A DNA stretch of 64,000 bases from Colias croceus (GCF_905220415.1 NC_059568.1:8184001-8248000); one strand, 5' to 3'; positions 11,800 through 23,607 are shown, numbered from the stretch's first letter. The notes: a model not told the origin generated them from the sequence alone. A program made the numbers and translations.

Positions 11800-13598
11800 G
11801 TAAGTTTTTCATTATCATTATTTACTACTAACTATAGTCCTTTTCACCTATGATGATTCTGTGGCACTTCATTGTGTTCCGAATTACGTATTTTATGTTT
11901 AAAAAGCAAAAATAATTTTAATGCATTATTTTTTTTTAAAGCGACATTATTACCAAAAATATAAAAATGAAACATCTTAAGCTACCAAAACAAAAACAGT
12001 ATTTTTTAGTTTAATATAAGTAAAAATAAAATAAAATAACACATAAAAAATTATTTTGCGTAGGTATTAACCTACGCAATTCGTGTACATGAAATGGGAC
12101 GTTGAAAAATTATAGAGTTGGAAAATCATATAATCGACGCCCATCTTGTGATCGTTTGTCAATCGCGTCAATCGTCTTACTCCAGTCAGTCAAGACAATC
12201 AATTCACAATAATATTATATCGAAAACTTTCCCAAGTTTTGGAATTTTTTTCACGATCATACAGCAAAAAAATAATTTAATTGCAATTTTAACAATGTTC
12301 CGGACTGCGGACAAGGTTGCAAAATGAGATTTATTGTCGTCCTAATGTACTATTCACTTGACCGTAGTTTGAAAACTTTTGAAATAATTGTTAAATTTTC
12401 GATTTCGGATGTCGATTCTGACTGATGTATCTGTACGAGTCCGTCAGCCTTGTATACAAGTTGCATTTTTGTATTGATACGTGGTATTATGTTATTATAT
12501 TACTAATTATTGTTATTGTTCACTTTTTGTCGCTGTTGTTTGCTAAGATTCCTTGGTTAATTGTTGGCGAAATGCCGAAATAACTAATTTTGGTCCTTTA
12601 TTCAAATCGATTTCATTTCCATATAAAATATTATCGATTATCGAAAACAATTGATACGATTTCAGTAAAGGCAATCTCTACACGTGTCAACAATCGATGT
12701 GTCACAGGAATCATCTTATAGTCCTTTCCACCTAAGATGATTTCTGTGACACATCGATTTTTGACACGTGTAGAGATGTCTTTACTGAAATCATATCAAT
12801 TGTTTCCGATAATCGATAATATTTTATATGGAAAGGAAATCGATTTGAATAAAGTACCAAAATTAGTTTTTTCGGCATTTCGCCAACAATTAACTAAGGA
12901 AACTTAGCAAACAACAGCAACAAAAAGTCAACAATAATAATTAGTAACAATAACAGAATACCACGTAAAGTATCAATATAAAAATGCAACTTGTATACAA
13001 GGCTGATGCACTCGTACAGACGATTGACTCGATTGACAAACGATCACAAGATGGGCGCCGATTATATGATTTTCCAACTCTATGATTTTTCAACGATCCA
13101 TTTCATGTACCCGAATTGCGTAGGTATTATATTTTTGTGTTCTTTTATTTTATTTTTCATTATATTAAACTAAACAATACTGTTTTTGATTTATAAGCTT
13201 AAGATATTTCAATTTCATATTTTTGGTAATAATGCCGCCATAAAATAAAAATATTATGCACTAAAATTATTTTGGCGTTTTAAACATAAAATACGTAATT
13301 CGGAACACGATGAAGTGTCACAGGAATCATCCTAGCTGAAAAGGACTATAGTTGTGCCCTGTGGTTTTACCCAGTGTTCAACTCCTTTTTTTTGTGTGGT
13401 GATTCTCAATGTTAGCCAGAAGGGCTACTACATTTTAACGCGGACGCGTGGGTGAACTGAAGGTTCACCCTGGTAGCGACAATGCGCAAGGGCGTCCCCC
13501 CTTGACGGGGATCTCGAACCTCGGCTTGGGCCGCTTGAGTGGAGGAGGCCGGAAGGGCCCTAGTCGGACGGGGCTCCACTCCTGTTGGTGATGATATA

Positions 13599-13634
<36 letters not shown>

Positions 13635-16600
13635 ACCTCGATAAATGGGCTATCTAACACTGACATCATTTTTCAATACGGACCATTAGTTCCTGAGATT
13701 AGCGCGTTCAAATAAACAAACTCTTCAGCTTTATAATATTAGTATAGATATGAGCGACATGAAATATAATAATACATGTAAGAGTACGAGTAAGAGTTTA
13801 TGTCTTGTTCATGAGATTGAAGCTTACTTTGGTCTCTTTAATGGAGAAAGAATGTAGTGCATCAAAATATTGAGTATGTAAAAACACCAAATATTATATT
13901 ATTAACCGAATATATCAGTTTTTATTTACTTACTAGTATTATGATGATATGTTGTTTTTCAAAATATCTTTAACTATAATTTTGGTATGATCAAAGTGAT
14001 TTCAGTTTCATCCCGAAAAACATTCATTCTGAAATAAAGGAGTGAGTCTGTATTTCTTCAAATGTAAGGCTTTGATAACTTTTATATGAAGAAATATCAT
14101 AGTTGCAAAGTTGTTTTTTAGTTCTTTAGATTCCTCAGATTAGTGGAAATGAGAAAGAAACTGCTGGTAATAGATGTGAAATTGTCACAAATTAAGCTTC
14201 AATCTCTAAGTTGTGTTATGGTTGTTTAATATTTAAACATTTTTAACCTGAATTTTAAATATATTTGCAAGTCGTATGATCTCTTTATGATCTATATTAT
14301 TATGCTCAGGGTGCTTTTTCACCAGAAATATTCTATGAAGTTATGCAGTATGCTGCGAAAATGTAATATAGCTATGATGTAAAACTATGTGACTGTTTCC
14401 ACTGATGCTATGCTATGTAGTGGTTCAAGTAAGATGCGCAGCTCGAGCTATGCGGTGTATTGACATTAGGCTCCGCGCTGGACATAATAAAAAAAAACAT
14501 AATATTGAATCCATTTCCACCAGTGCTAATTTTCTACCTTTGCTTTTAAGCAAAGGTTGAAGTATGGATATCAAACGCTTCTACAGTAACGTAGCATAGC
14601 ATATCTTTGGTGGATAAGCACCCTAATGCTAAAGTTTCATGATTTTTGTGATGTGAGCTACAAATGCATCCCACAACATTAGTTGATAACTTTCTTCTAA
14701 CCTACATATTACTCGAGAATATACTTGTTACAATGTAACCTCTTTTTAATATATTTCTAATGGTTGCACTTGGTACTGACATTGTCAATTAATTGTTATG
14801 ATTGCAAACTTGATTGCAAAGCATGTCCTAAGACAACAAAATGAGTAAACTCTATATTAATATATGTATTAAGCTCAACGCGGGAGTCACTAAAAACCAC
14901 AGGCAAATAACCTTAATAATGTGTAAATGGTTAAAATTATAATATTAAGCATTAATATATTTGAATGGTTCCAGAATAGTAGAATATTCTGTGAATGGAA
15001 CACCTGGAGAAAAGCTTGCGTCTTATTGTTCCGTAAGTACATACAATATTATCTTATTTGTTTCAGAACAAAGAGTGAAGTTGAAAATTCCAAGAACGGA
15101 AGCACAAATGAAGAGTGCGCCAAAAAGAAGAAAAAGAGTAAAAAACACAAGAAGCACAAGAAAGAAGTTAACGACGTTGCTAAGAAGAGACATAAAAAGA
15201 AAAAAAAGTCGAAGAAGGATAAGCGAGCGAACTCTGAGAGTGAAACTTCTCTATCTGATGTTGAAGACCTGATTAGAAAATCACGGCAATGTAAATCACA
15301 AGCAAAAGAGCCTCCAATTGAGATAATAAAATTAAGCTCTCCAAATCCTAATAATGGTACTATTAGTGCCTATACTGTAAAGTCGGGAATTAGCAGCAGA
15401 AGTACACTAAAGTTGTTTAATAAAGGCAGTAGTAGTATAGAAATAATTTCTTCCACTTCAGAGACTGAAAACTACCAAGAAGATTGTGTTAGTCCAGAGC
15501 TCACGATGATAGAAGATGATCTTAATTTAGAAGAGTTAATGCAACAAAAAGAACTTCTACAAGCGCGATTAGTAGCATATTCTTCAGATACAAGTGACGA
15601 AGAAGCGAAAAAGAAGAGGAAAAAAATCGACTATATACATATTAATGATGACGAGGTCGGGTCTACACGTCATAAACGAAGTCATAAAGAGTACGAAACA
15701 GAAAAGCGACGGAGCAGCAAACATAAATCATGCAGAGAAGAACGAGAAAAGCATAAACATAGATTGCATCGCGATCAAAGTAGCGAACACCGGAAGGATT
15801 TGGAAAGAAGGCTAGAAGATAGAGCAAATCGTGAACGCAAGGATAGAGAAAGACGTAAAATAGAAGAACGTGAACGTGAGAGAGACAGAGAAAGAGAACG
15901 AGAGAAAGAACGAGAAAGGGATAGGGAGAGGCGAAAAGAGCGTGAACGAGAAAGGGATCGCGATAGAATAAACGACAGGAAAAGGTCATCAGAACGACGG
16001 CGAAGAGACAGGGAAATCGGCCGCAGCCGTCGATCCCAGGATCGCTCGCTGTCCGTGCGCCGTGATCGCCGTTACATGGACCGGGACAGACGATCTCGAG
16101 ATAGAAGTCGTGATCGCCATAGAGGACATTCACGTGATAGAGGATCAAATGGCAGAGAGAAACGAGTAAGTTAAATGTGTTGTTAATTCCCATACTAAAC
16201 GACTTGAATTAAAAATCATCCACTCGGTTCGGCAGTAAATGCATCTGCGTTACATCAACGAGAAATCATGGATTTAGAGGTTAAACTCTGGTCACTATTT
16301 CAAAGACATTATTAGTGATAGCTTATTAGTGAAACTGACACATGCCAAAGCACCAACATTAAAGAACTAAGAACTGTTCTCCATCATTGCATATTAATGT
16401 TTATGATAATTTTTTTTTTTTGTAGGGCTCACCTACGGCTGTTTCCCACATCGTCCCAAGTTCAAGTGACGAAGAGCTTGATATATCTATTAATACAGAT
16501 GAGGAAGAAGAAACTGAAGAACAAATAATTGAAAAGAGAAGAAAGCAACGAGAACTTCTATTACAGGTTCCCTACATTTATTTATGTTGTGATATCTTAA

Positions 16601-19600
16601 TTTTAAATAAGCTTTGAATGTGTGCTTATGACTAAATTTAACGTGTTTTTTAGCGTTTGGGTACAAACAACAACAATGACGGGAAAAAAGAAGAAAAAAT
16701 TGAGACAAATACAAAGAAGACATCAACATCTGATAGTAAACAAATTAAAGAAGGTTACTCTGTACCTATTCATAAGGAGGACTCTAACATTAATAACTCG
16801 ACTGATGTCAATAAAGAAACAAAAGATCAAGGGGCGGATAATGATACATTTAAATTAGAGAAATCAACAAAAAAAAGCGATTGGGATATGTTTGCAGTTC
16901 AAGATAACTTTGATAATGTTGACGTGAGTTTTATGGTGTATCCTAATTTTCTTTTTTATAATTATATAATACATAATTTCCCCCAATATACACTATAATG
17001 AATAAATTTTTGGTATATATAATATTATAATGGTATAAAAAAATTAAATTATTAGGCCTGAGGGCCTTGTTTTTTAGTCATAGTCTTTTTGAACCTATAT
17101 AAAATTTTACTAAATGACTAGGTCAATAAATACAAGATATTATATGCTACTAGCTTACCACCTGCGGCTGCGCCCGCTTTGCCTAGAACTTAATAAATTA
17201 TATACCTATAATATTAAAACCTTCCTCTTGAATCACTTTATCTATTAAAAAAAACCGCATCAAAATCCGTTGCGTAGTTTTAAAGATTTAAGCATACAAA
17301 GGGACATAGGGACAGAGAAAGCGACTTTGTTTTATACTATTAGTTCAGGATACATCGCCCATTTTTGCAAGTGACTATTATCAAGCTAATTTTCCGTTTG
17401 TAGCTTTATTTTGATGAGACGCCCAATAATTTCGTGTACGAAAGTCTCGATTGTGGTAGCTAACAGAGATAACAAGGATAAACATTTTTGATTTGATGGT
17501 TCTCAAATATTTATTACTAACTGAATTTCTTTTTGTTCAATCTCAAGATAATTACCTAAATTATTCGAAAAAATATTTGTCCTACAAAATCTATGGTTTG
17601 TTCAAAGAGTCCCCCTTTTAAAAGTGTATCGATAACGAGGTCATCATAAATGATTACTAACAAGCTGATTTTTTTGTTTTCACTTAGTTAATGTTTATAT
17701 AATTCAACAGACATATTGTCCTACAAATTGCGTAATAAATATTTGAGAACCATGAAATCAAAAAATTTTATCCTTGTTATCTCTGTTAGCTACCACAATC
17801 GAGAGTTTCGTACACGAAATTATTCGGTGTCTCATCAAAATAAAGTTACAAACGGAAAATCAGCTTGATAGTAGTCACTTGCAAAAATGGGCGATGTATC
17901 CTGAACTATATGTAGTGATTATGTGTAACATTTTTCGAATTTTCCTTTTAGACACCAACTGCTGGAAAACCTAGGAGTAAATTGGCTCAAGAGAATCCTT
18001 CCCTGACAGACAACTGGGATGATGCAGAGGGTTACTATAGGTAAGATAATTCTTGAAGGTTATTCTTAAGGCTCAAATATCTATCTAATCTTGTATCCCT
18101 TTATTACAATATTTTAAATCAAATTTTCAGAGTTCGAATCGGCGAAATTCTAGACAATAGGTATTCAGTTTATGGTTACACCGGCCAAGGGGTGTTCTCG
18201 AATGTGGTTCGGGCCAGAGATCAAGCACGCGGTAACACTGACGTGGCTGTAAAAATAATCAGAAACAATGAAATAATGTAAGTTTTAATTATTTACGATT
18301 TATTTACCTTTACGATCTTTAAAGAATGTTTAAATCTTTGAAAATACTTTTAATATTAAATTATACGACTCTAAGTGTATTTTTTCTTACAGGCACAAAA
18401 CAGGTCTCAGAGAATTGGAAATTCTTAAGAAGTTAAATGACGCGGATCCAGATGACAAATTCCACTGCCTTCGTCTTTTCCGACACTTCTTCCATAAACG
18501 CCATTTATGTATGGTGATGGAACCACTGTCAATGAATTTAAGAGAGGTTCTTAAGAAGTACGGAAAGAATAGTGGAATACACATAAAAGCTGTCAGAAGC
18601 TATACTCAACAAATGCTATTAGCGTTAAAATTATTAAAGAAAACACGAATTTTACATGCAGGTAAATATTTAAGAAGTTTAAATTTTTTTATAATTTTTC
18701 ACCAAGGGACATTTACTAAACAAAAAAATCATTTTTTTGAGCTGCTACTACGTGATTTTGTAACATCCTTTTTCATATTGTTCGCAGACATAAAACCTGA
18801 CAATATCTTGGTCAACGAAAGTAAACTTTTGTTAAAGTTGTGTGACTTTGGTGCAGCTTCGCAAGTATCGGATAATGACATTACACCCTACTTGGTATCA
18901 AGATTCTACAGAGCGCCCGAAATTATATTAGGAGTACCCTATGACCATGGTATAGACATGTGGTCAACGGCTTGTACAATTTATGAGCTGTCTACGGGAA
19001 AGATTATGTTTAGCGGTAAATCAAATAATGAGATGTTGAAATACTTTATGGACCTGAAAGGCAAGATACCTAATAGAATTATTAAGAAGGGTCACTTCAA
19101 AGAACAGCATTTTGATGCCAACTTTAATTTCATGTATCATGAGTTGGATAAAATTACTGAAAGGGTAAGTTGATATAAACTCAAACATTTATTTATTCAA
19201 TTAGACTTCTTCTAGAAGCACTTTTGAAACGATATGTTTTTGTAAAGATATGTTTTAAAAAAACCGCATCAAAATCTGTTGCGTAATTTGAAAGATTTAA
19301 GCATACAAAGGGACAGAGAATAGGGACTTTGTTTTATACTATGACGTAGTGATGTGCTGCTTTATTCACTTTTCGTAGATAAATAAACCAATTGCTTGCA
19401 TTGCAGGAGAAAGTGGTAATAATGTCAAGTATAAAGCCAACACGAGATTTGCTCTCTGAATTGGCACCACCATTGCATCGGTTGCCGCCTGCAGAAGCTA
19501 AGAAGGTGACCCAACTGAAGGATCTCCTCGAGAGGATGCTCATGATTGACCCGACGAAGAGGGCATCTGTTAATCATTGCCTTGCTCATCCCTTTATCCA

Positions 19601-19613
19601 GGAAAAAATTTAA
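11789..19613 (+). CDS. PRPF4B: PRP4 spliceosomal kinase (PRPF4B), nine coding exons
   Basis: Coding exons: 11789-11799, 15067-16165, 16426-16566, 16654-16923, 17952-18040, 18131-18277, 18393-18661, 18788-19164, 19407-19613. All introns are GT-AG and phases join to 869 codons. PRP4 is a nuclear dual-specificity CMGC kinase that phosphorylates tri-snRNP proteins during spliceosome assembly. The N-terminal half has Lys-rich and Arg/Asp/Glu/Ser-rich tracts; the kinase domain begins near residue 548. Seen: Gly-loop GQGVFSNVV (555-563), VAVKII with Lys578, HADIKPDN (674-681, family-typical HAD for HRD), DFG 695-697, TPY 708-710, APE 718-720. Exon 1 supplies MDKE, joining in phase to the long exon. 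An acceptor at 11764 shows an untranslated first exon lies upstream. Confidence 0.93.
11830..13353. mobile_element. 1.5-kb palindromic (foldback) element in PRP4 intron 1
   Basis: 'aactatagtccttttcacct' at 11830 is mirrored by 'aaaaggactatagtt' ending at 13353. Homology continues inward through both arms to a centre near 12720, where a second inverted pair (tgtgtcacaggaatcatc and gatgatttctgtgacaca) surrounds an internal copy of the end sequence. The arms are alike except for a 252-bp insertion in the left one. No transposase frame; superfamily not determined. Confidence 0.8.
12178..12429. mobile_element. 252-bp MITE inserted in one arm of the palindrome
   Basis: Ends are TACTCCAGTCAGTC and CTGACTGATGTA, imperfect inverted copies of TAC..CAGTCAG. 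TCT flanks both sides. The opposite arm (about 13010-13030, read in reverse) has the uninterrupted site, giving a direct empty-site comparison. The body matches the 1.1-kb foldback at 62133-63261, so it is an internally deleted relative. Confidence 0.75.
13380..13680. repeat. GC-rich unit ending in a tggcctc tandem run
   Basis: A GC-rich island ('acgcggacgcgtgggtgaac' onward) leads into five or so copies of a 7-bp unit (ctggcct) at about 13600-13637. An open minus-strand frame here is low complexity and not supported as a gene. Probably a SINE-like or other repeat in PRP4 intron 1. Confidence 0.4.
13740..14926. other. Remainder of PRP4 intron 1
   Basis: AT-rich intronic sequence. A loosely inverted pair around 14320-14620 ('gctatgctatg' and 'catagcatag' pieces, with a 'ggtgctttttcacc' / 'ggtggataagcacc' pair) suggests another decayed MITE, without clear boundaries. 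Confidence 0.3.
15067..16165 (+). CDS. PRPF4B: PRP4 exon 2: Lys-rich and RS/RE/RD-rich tail
   Basis: The largest exon encodes about 366 residues of the disordered N-terminus. It holds KKKKKSKKHKKHKK-type basic clusters, an acidic Ser/Asp patch (YSSDTSDEE), then alternating Arg-Glu/Arg-Asp and RS-like repeats. Such regions concentrate splicing kinases in nuclear speckles. The acceptor is tttgtttcag ending at 15066 and the donor gtaagt starts at 16166. The frame stays open upstream into the intron, so an ATG at 14927 could mislead gene finders. The phase match to ATGGACAAAGA at 11789-11799 supports the distant start. Confidence 0.85.
17140..17345 (-). repeat. Lepidoptera repeat copy in PRP4 intron 4
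   Basis: Reverse-orientation relative of the repeat at 9395-9580: 'ctagcttaccacctgcggct' then 'aaccgcatcaaaatccgttg' and 'acatagggacagagaaagcg'. Confidence 0.55.
17341..17908. mobile_element. 568-bp palindromic MITE in PRP4 intron 4
   Basis: TAGTTCAGGATACATCGCCC at 17341 is mirrored by GGGCGATGTATCCTGAACTA ending at 17908. The arms stay complementary through 'aatttcgtgtacgaaa' and 'gtggtagctaacagagataa' blocks to a centre near 17620. No coding capacity. Confidence 0.8.
18131..19613 (+). CDS. PRPF4B: PRP4 kinase-domain exons (four exons)
   Basis: Exons 18131-18277, 18393-18661, 18788-19164 and 19407-19613 encode the protein kinase domain from just before the glycine loop to the C-terminal FIQEKI stop. 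Splices fall inside Met586 (AT|G), inside Asp676 of HADIKPDN (G|AC) and after TER at the start of the C-lobe end. All catalytic residues (Lys578, Asp676, Asp695) are present, so an active kinase is expected. The TPY at 708-710 corresponds to the activation-loop tyrosine motif of the family. Confidence 0.92.
19250..19345 (-). repeat. Short Lepidoptera repeat fragment in last PRP4 intron
   Basis: 'aaaccgcatcaaaatctgtt' to 'tagggactttgttttatact' repeats part of the 17140-17345 element. It sits 60 bases before the last exon's acceptor. Confidence 0.55.
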
Positions 19614-19754
19614 GTTTAACAAACCTCATTCACAGACAATAATTTTTATTTAATACATGTACTTTTAGTTCAGATAAATAGGTTAGTTGGGGAAGCCCGT
19701 CCGTGTCTTTAGTAAAATATGCATAAACATTTTTATAAGTGTGTTAAAATGGTA

Positions 19755-19760
19755 AATAAA
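19755..19760 (+). terminator. AATAAA poly(A) signal of PRP4
   Basis: AATAAA in 'ggtaaataaatgttc', 142 bases past the stop codon. It is the first good match downstream and lies just before a MITE. Confidence 0.5.
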
Positions 19761-19784
19761 TGTTCATTGCATTGTGGTCTAAGA

Positions 19785-20245
19785 TCCAAATATAGGTCGA
19801 CCTACACCGGCGTGATAATAGAATGAGACCAATTTTATAATAAATTTAGTGTATTAAAAAATGTATTAAAAATGGGTTTACTGGGAAAATCCTAGACAGG
19901 ATATTTTTTAATTAATTATTAAAAAATCTTTTATTTTCATTTTTTATTTATTGCAGTTTCGAGATAATAAAACAGCGCTGACACATTTTTTTTTTCATCA
20001 TTCTATCAAGTGAAAGTAACTGATACCGACATACCTGTTTATACCTGCCAACCTAGCCGTTTGTCCTGGTAAATATTAGAAAACATTCTGTAGTCATACT
20101 TTAAGTCTATTATAATTTTTTTTATTATCTTGATACTGCAATTAATTAATTTTTTTTAATACATTTTTTAATAGACTAAATTTATTATAAAATTGGTCTC
20201 ATTCTATAATCACGCCGGTGAAGGTCCACTTATTCGGATCTTCTA
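19785..20245. mobile_element. ~450-bp inverted-repeat element (gaatgagaccaatttt ends)
   Basis: 'caccggcgtgataatagaat' near 19806 and its inverted copy 'attctataatcacgccggtg' near 20202 anchor arms of about 100 bp that include 'gagaccaattttataataaa'. A one-ended relative is at 61335-61425. Non-coding. Confidence 0.7.
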
Positions 20246-20319
20246 CTATTACCAGACACGAGATAGTGTGAAATAGTTATTTATTTTTTGGTTATTCGGT
20301 TATTTAGCATAGTTTTGGG

Positions 20320-20922
20320 CTAAACTATACATTATAGGGCGTGGAGTTGAGAGTCGTAATTTTTTTATGGTTAGCTATTGTCCTATGGAACCTAAATCTG
20401 AAATTTCACACCGAGGAAACTTTCAGTTTTTGAGTTACGAATTTTTGAAAATTGGAAGATTACTAGGTATAGAAAGTTACTAAATCTTGTTTTTGTTACG
20501 CATATATTTTATTGTTTTGACAATGTCAACCTGACACACAGTACCTGCTTGATCATTTCAAGTACAACATTTCTAACCATTATGTAGAGTAATTTATTTT
20601 GTTTAACTTTTTACGAAAAAAAAAAACGCTCCGAACTCGAAACAAGTTAGGTTAGGTTATGATAGATTTTTTTTAAACAATCGAGCGCAGCGAGCGGACC
20701 GTCTTGAATTGTTTTAAGCCAAATTTGATACTGACAAAATAATAAATATGCGTAACAAAAACAAGATGAAGTAACTTTCTATTTCCGATTTTCAAGAATT
20801 CGTAACTCAAAGACTAAAAGTTTCCTCGGTGTGAAATTTCAGATTTAGGTTCCATAGGACAATAGCTAACCACAAAAAAATTGACGACTCTCAACTCCAC
20901 GCCCTATAGTGTACAGTTTTAC
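20320..20922. mobile_element. ~600-bp palindromic element (agggcgtggagttgagag ends)
   Basis: 'tatagggcgtggagttgaga' near 20334 is mirrored by 'tctcaactccacgccctata' near 20889-20908. Arms continue through 'cctatggaacctaaatctga' and 'cacaccgaggaaacttt' blocks to a centre near 20620. No open frame. Confidence 0.8.
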
Positions 20923-21123
20923 CTAGTTTTGTTTTTTTATTTTTATTTTTCATTGCAAGAGTGATAAATTACAAATGAATGTCACCTTGCCTTAAAAGTT
21001 AAAATTTTCTGTTTCAAGCATTTTTTCTATTACTTATTAGTTATTACTTTGTTATATTTACGTGAATATCAAATTTGATTAAGAATACTAAATAAGATGT
21101 GTAGATCAATCACATTCCTAAAG

Positions 21124-21508
21124 CGGTGTTTACACGGGTGACTAAAGCCGCACGATTTCCGCCGCACGGCGAAATTCGACCGTCTAAATGGTAATTCGGC
21201 TAGGCCGCAAGTGACTAAAATCGGAAGCCCCAAAGTAGACTAGCATCCGACTTTTGCCGCGCGGCGACCGGCCGCATGCGGCTGGTGACTAAAATCGATC
21301 GTGGAAATGCTCATTCGCAGGCGACCGCTTGGTCAGACTGGTTGTCTCCGTTCGCTCGCTGATCGACATTTTGATGCCAAATGAACTAGTCACCCGCGAT
21401 TTTCATCGACTCGTGTAAATCGGGTAGCGATTCGGCTAGGACAGGCGCGGGCGATGCGACTGGTGACTTGCCGCACGGCTAAAATCGACCCGTGTAAACA
21501 CCCCATAA
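21124..21508. mobile_element. GC-rich ~385-bp TIR MITE (ggtgtttacacgggt ends)
   Basis: 'gcggtgtttacacgggtgac' at 21124 and 'acccgtgtaaacacccc' ending near 21506 are inverted. The interior is unusually GC-rich, with repeated 'gccgcacgg' and 'tgactaaaatcg' pieces in both orientations. No convincing target duplication; class unknown. Confidence 0.65.
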
Positions 21509-22017
21509 TCCATTGAATTACCTGCTTAGGTATTCTAACAAATGGCAGAATTCGTTATATTATAAGCAATGTTAATCCATATTTGTCAATGGTAAGTCAC
21601 GTAGTGGACATAAAGCTCTTGCAAAGCCAAAAAAGGGTAGTTGTTTCAGTTACATATTGATAATATTTTTAGTAACAATTAACAAAATTGTAAAGATTAA
21701 CACTGACAAGTACAGATCAACCCTAATGGTATCCTATTGATTATTATCTACTTATAAGAGTTAGATATGAATCGCAAAATTTTTGGAAGATTTAAACACT
21801 GTGCAATAATAATTACTTGTAGGTAATTATTATATTTCATTTTGTATGTTTAGCATAAAATTAAGGTAATTATAGAAGCCTCGAATGAGGAATACACCTT
21901 TGTCAAACTCTTTAAAAAATGGATATATCTAACGACAAAGTAGTTTTATTTCTATTCCATATGTATGTACCTGTTTAAGATCTCTTCAAAAGAAAGTTAA
22001 AAGAAAATGTGTAAGTA

Positions 22018-23607
22018 CCTCACCGGCACGGAATCTTGGCCACTTACAAATTTGGCGATAAAAAAAGTTTGAAGTGTTTCCCACGAATTTTTTGAATGCA
22101 GATATGTTAACACATAATTACTTAAAGTTTATGTTAGTAAATAATTAAGTTTGAAAATAAGCTTTTAATGCTTTTTGTGAGTTAGTCGAAATTTGTGATT
22201 TGTACGGTTAAGCCGAAGTTGCGTTTTGTTTGTTTTAAACTTTTAACATTTTTGTTTACGCAATTTTAAGATACTGGTATTGTTGTGGTGTAGTTAATGA
22301 ACCTTAATAACGATAAAAAATGCCGTTAACATCTGAACAAGTTGCACAGGCCATCACAATGATCGACCAGGGACTGACACAACGTGAAGTAGCTAATGCA
22401 CTGAATGTACCACGTTCTTCGATGCAATATGCATTGAGAAGATACCGGGAGACTGGCAGCTACACACGAAGACCAGGAAGTGGAGGTGTGAGGTGCACAT
22501 CAGCTCGAGACGATCGATTTATTGTCCTAGAGATACTGAGAAATCGCTTCCTGACGGCTATTGAAATACGCCAGCGGCTCCAAAACGTCCGGAGCATAAA
22601 TGTGAGTGAGCGTACGGTGAGGAGAAGAATGGAGGAAGTTTATTTGAAGGCTAGCAGACCAGCACGCGGTCCAGAACTCCTCAGACAGCACAGGGTAGCC
22701 CGTCTACGTTTTGCGCGAGAACATGAAAACTGGAGTCACGACCAGTGGGCTCGTGTGCTCTTCACAGATGAGTGTCGAATCGCTCTACGAGCTCCCGATG
22801 GCCGAGAGCGAGTATGGAGGAGACCAGGAGAGCGGTTTTTACCCATCACCACAACCCAAACAGCGAGTTTTCACGGCGGGTCAATTATGGTATGGGGAGG
22901 TATAAGTTCCGATGCTCGTACGGAGTTGGTTTTCGTAGATAACCGGTTAAATGCGATCAGGTATATTGAGGAAATTCTCCAGGAACATGTTCAGCCTTAT
23001 TCCGGGTTTATTAGTGAGGAACATTTCCTATTAATGCACGATAATGCACGTCCACACATCGCAGGATGCGTACAAGAGTACCTTCAAGAGGTTGGTATTA
23101 CAAAATTGGAGTGGCCAGCTCGTAGTCCGGATCATAATCCAATAGAACACATCTGGGACATGATTAAAAGGAAGATTAAGTTCGGTTCCAACCCACCACA
23201 AACGCTGGATGAGCTTAGAAGTGCAGCAAGGGCCGCTTGGGACAGTATAGCTCAAGTGGACATCAAAAATGTCATCCAGAGCATGCCAGATAGGATGCTA
23301 GCAGTAATTAAGGCAAGAGGTGGAAACACCAAATACTAAAAGGTCAATTTTTTTTATGTAAACCATTTTTTCAAATTTTTGTGAATTTTTAAAAAACTTG
23401 TTGAATTTTCCACAAAAAGTGTACTTTTTTGTTTAGTTCATATTTTTGAGGTTGAACGTCCTATTATCATTAAATTTTTATTAAAAGTTTCGAAAAACAT
23501 TACGTGTACTAGTTTTAATTACATTTTTATAAATTTTTGTAACAGAAAAGAAATAATGTAATTTTTCGCAAAAATTGATAGTGGCCAAGTTTCCGTGCCG
23601 GTGAGTG
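22018..23607 (+). mobile_element. Complete Tc1-like transposon, TA target duplication
   Basis: A 1590-bp element between TA dinucleotides (22016-22017 and 23608-23609). Right terminus inverted reads CACTCACCGGCACGGAAACT; left reads CCTCACCGGCACGGAATCTT, one base shorter. Both continue into 'TGGCCACT'. An uninterrupted transposase lies between. Complete structure and intact frame suggest recent insertion and possible activity. Confidence 0.9.
22320..23339 (+). CDS. Tc1/mariner DD34E transposase, intact
   Basis: 339 residues, the usual Tc1-like length. Residues 1-110 form the bipartite paired-type helix-turn-helix DNA-binding region (SEQVAQAITMIDQGLTQREV, then a second HTH after RPGSGG). The catalytic triad is complete: Asp150 in LFTDEC, Asp241 in LMHDNARPH, Glu276 in DHNPIEHIWD, with 34 residues between the last two. 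The HGGSIMVWGGI block is at 185-195. The enzyme would bind the terminal repeats and cut and paste the element into TA sites. The ATG at 22320 fits the HTH start. No stops or frameshifts. The TIRs differ by one base of length, which may or may not matter for mobility. Confidence 0.93.
   Translation: MPLTSEQVAQAITMIDQGLTQREVANALNVPRSSMQYALRRYRETGSYTRRPGSGGVRCTSARDDRFIVLEILRNRFLTAIEIRQRLQNVRSINVSERTVRRRMEEVYLKASRPARGPELLRQHRVARLRFAREHENWSHDQWARVLFTDECRIALRAPDGRERVWRRPGERFLPITTTQTASFHGGSIMVWGGISSDARTELVFVDNRLNAIRYIEEILQEHVQPYSGFISEEHFLLMHDNARPHIAGCVQEYLQEVGITKLEWPARSPDHNPIEHIWDMIKRKIKFGSNPPQTLDELRSAARAAWDSIAQVDIKNVIQSMPDRMLAVIKARGGNTKY

Noticed and set aside
13412..13669. 85-codon minus-strand frame
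   Set aside because: Its start lies in GC-rich repeat sequence with a ggccaga-type tandem run; low complexity and no recognisable protein.
14927..15066. Start of a 415-codon PRP4 frame at 14927
   Set aside because: The segment before 15067 lacks coding character and ends in a good splice acceptor; the phase-matched exon at 11789 gives a better N-terminus.
15663..16193. 176-codon antisense frame under PRP4 exon 2
   Set aside because: It is the shadow of the Arg-Glu/Arg-Asp repeat sequence; the sense strand is clearly the coding one.
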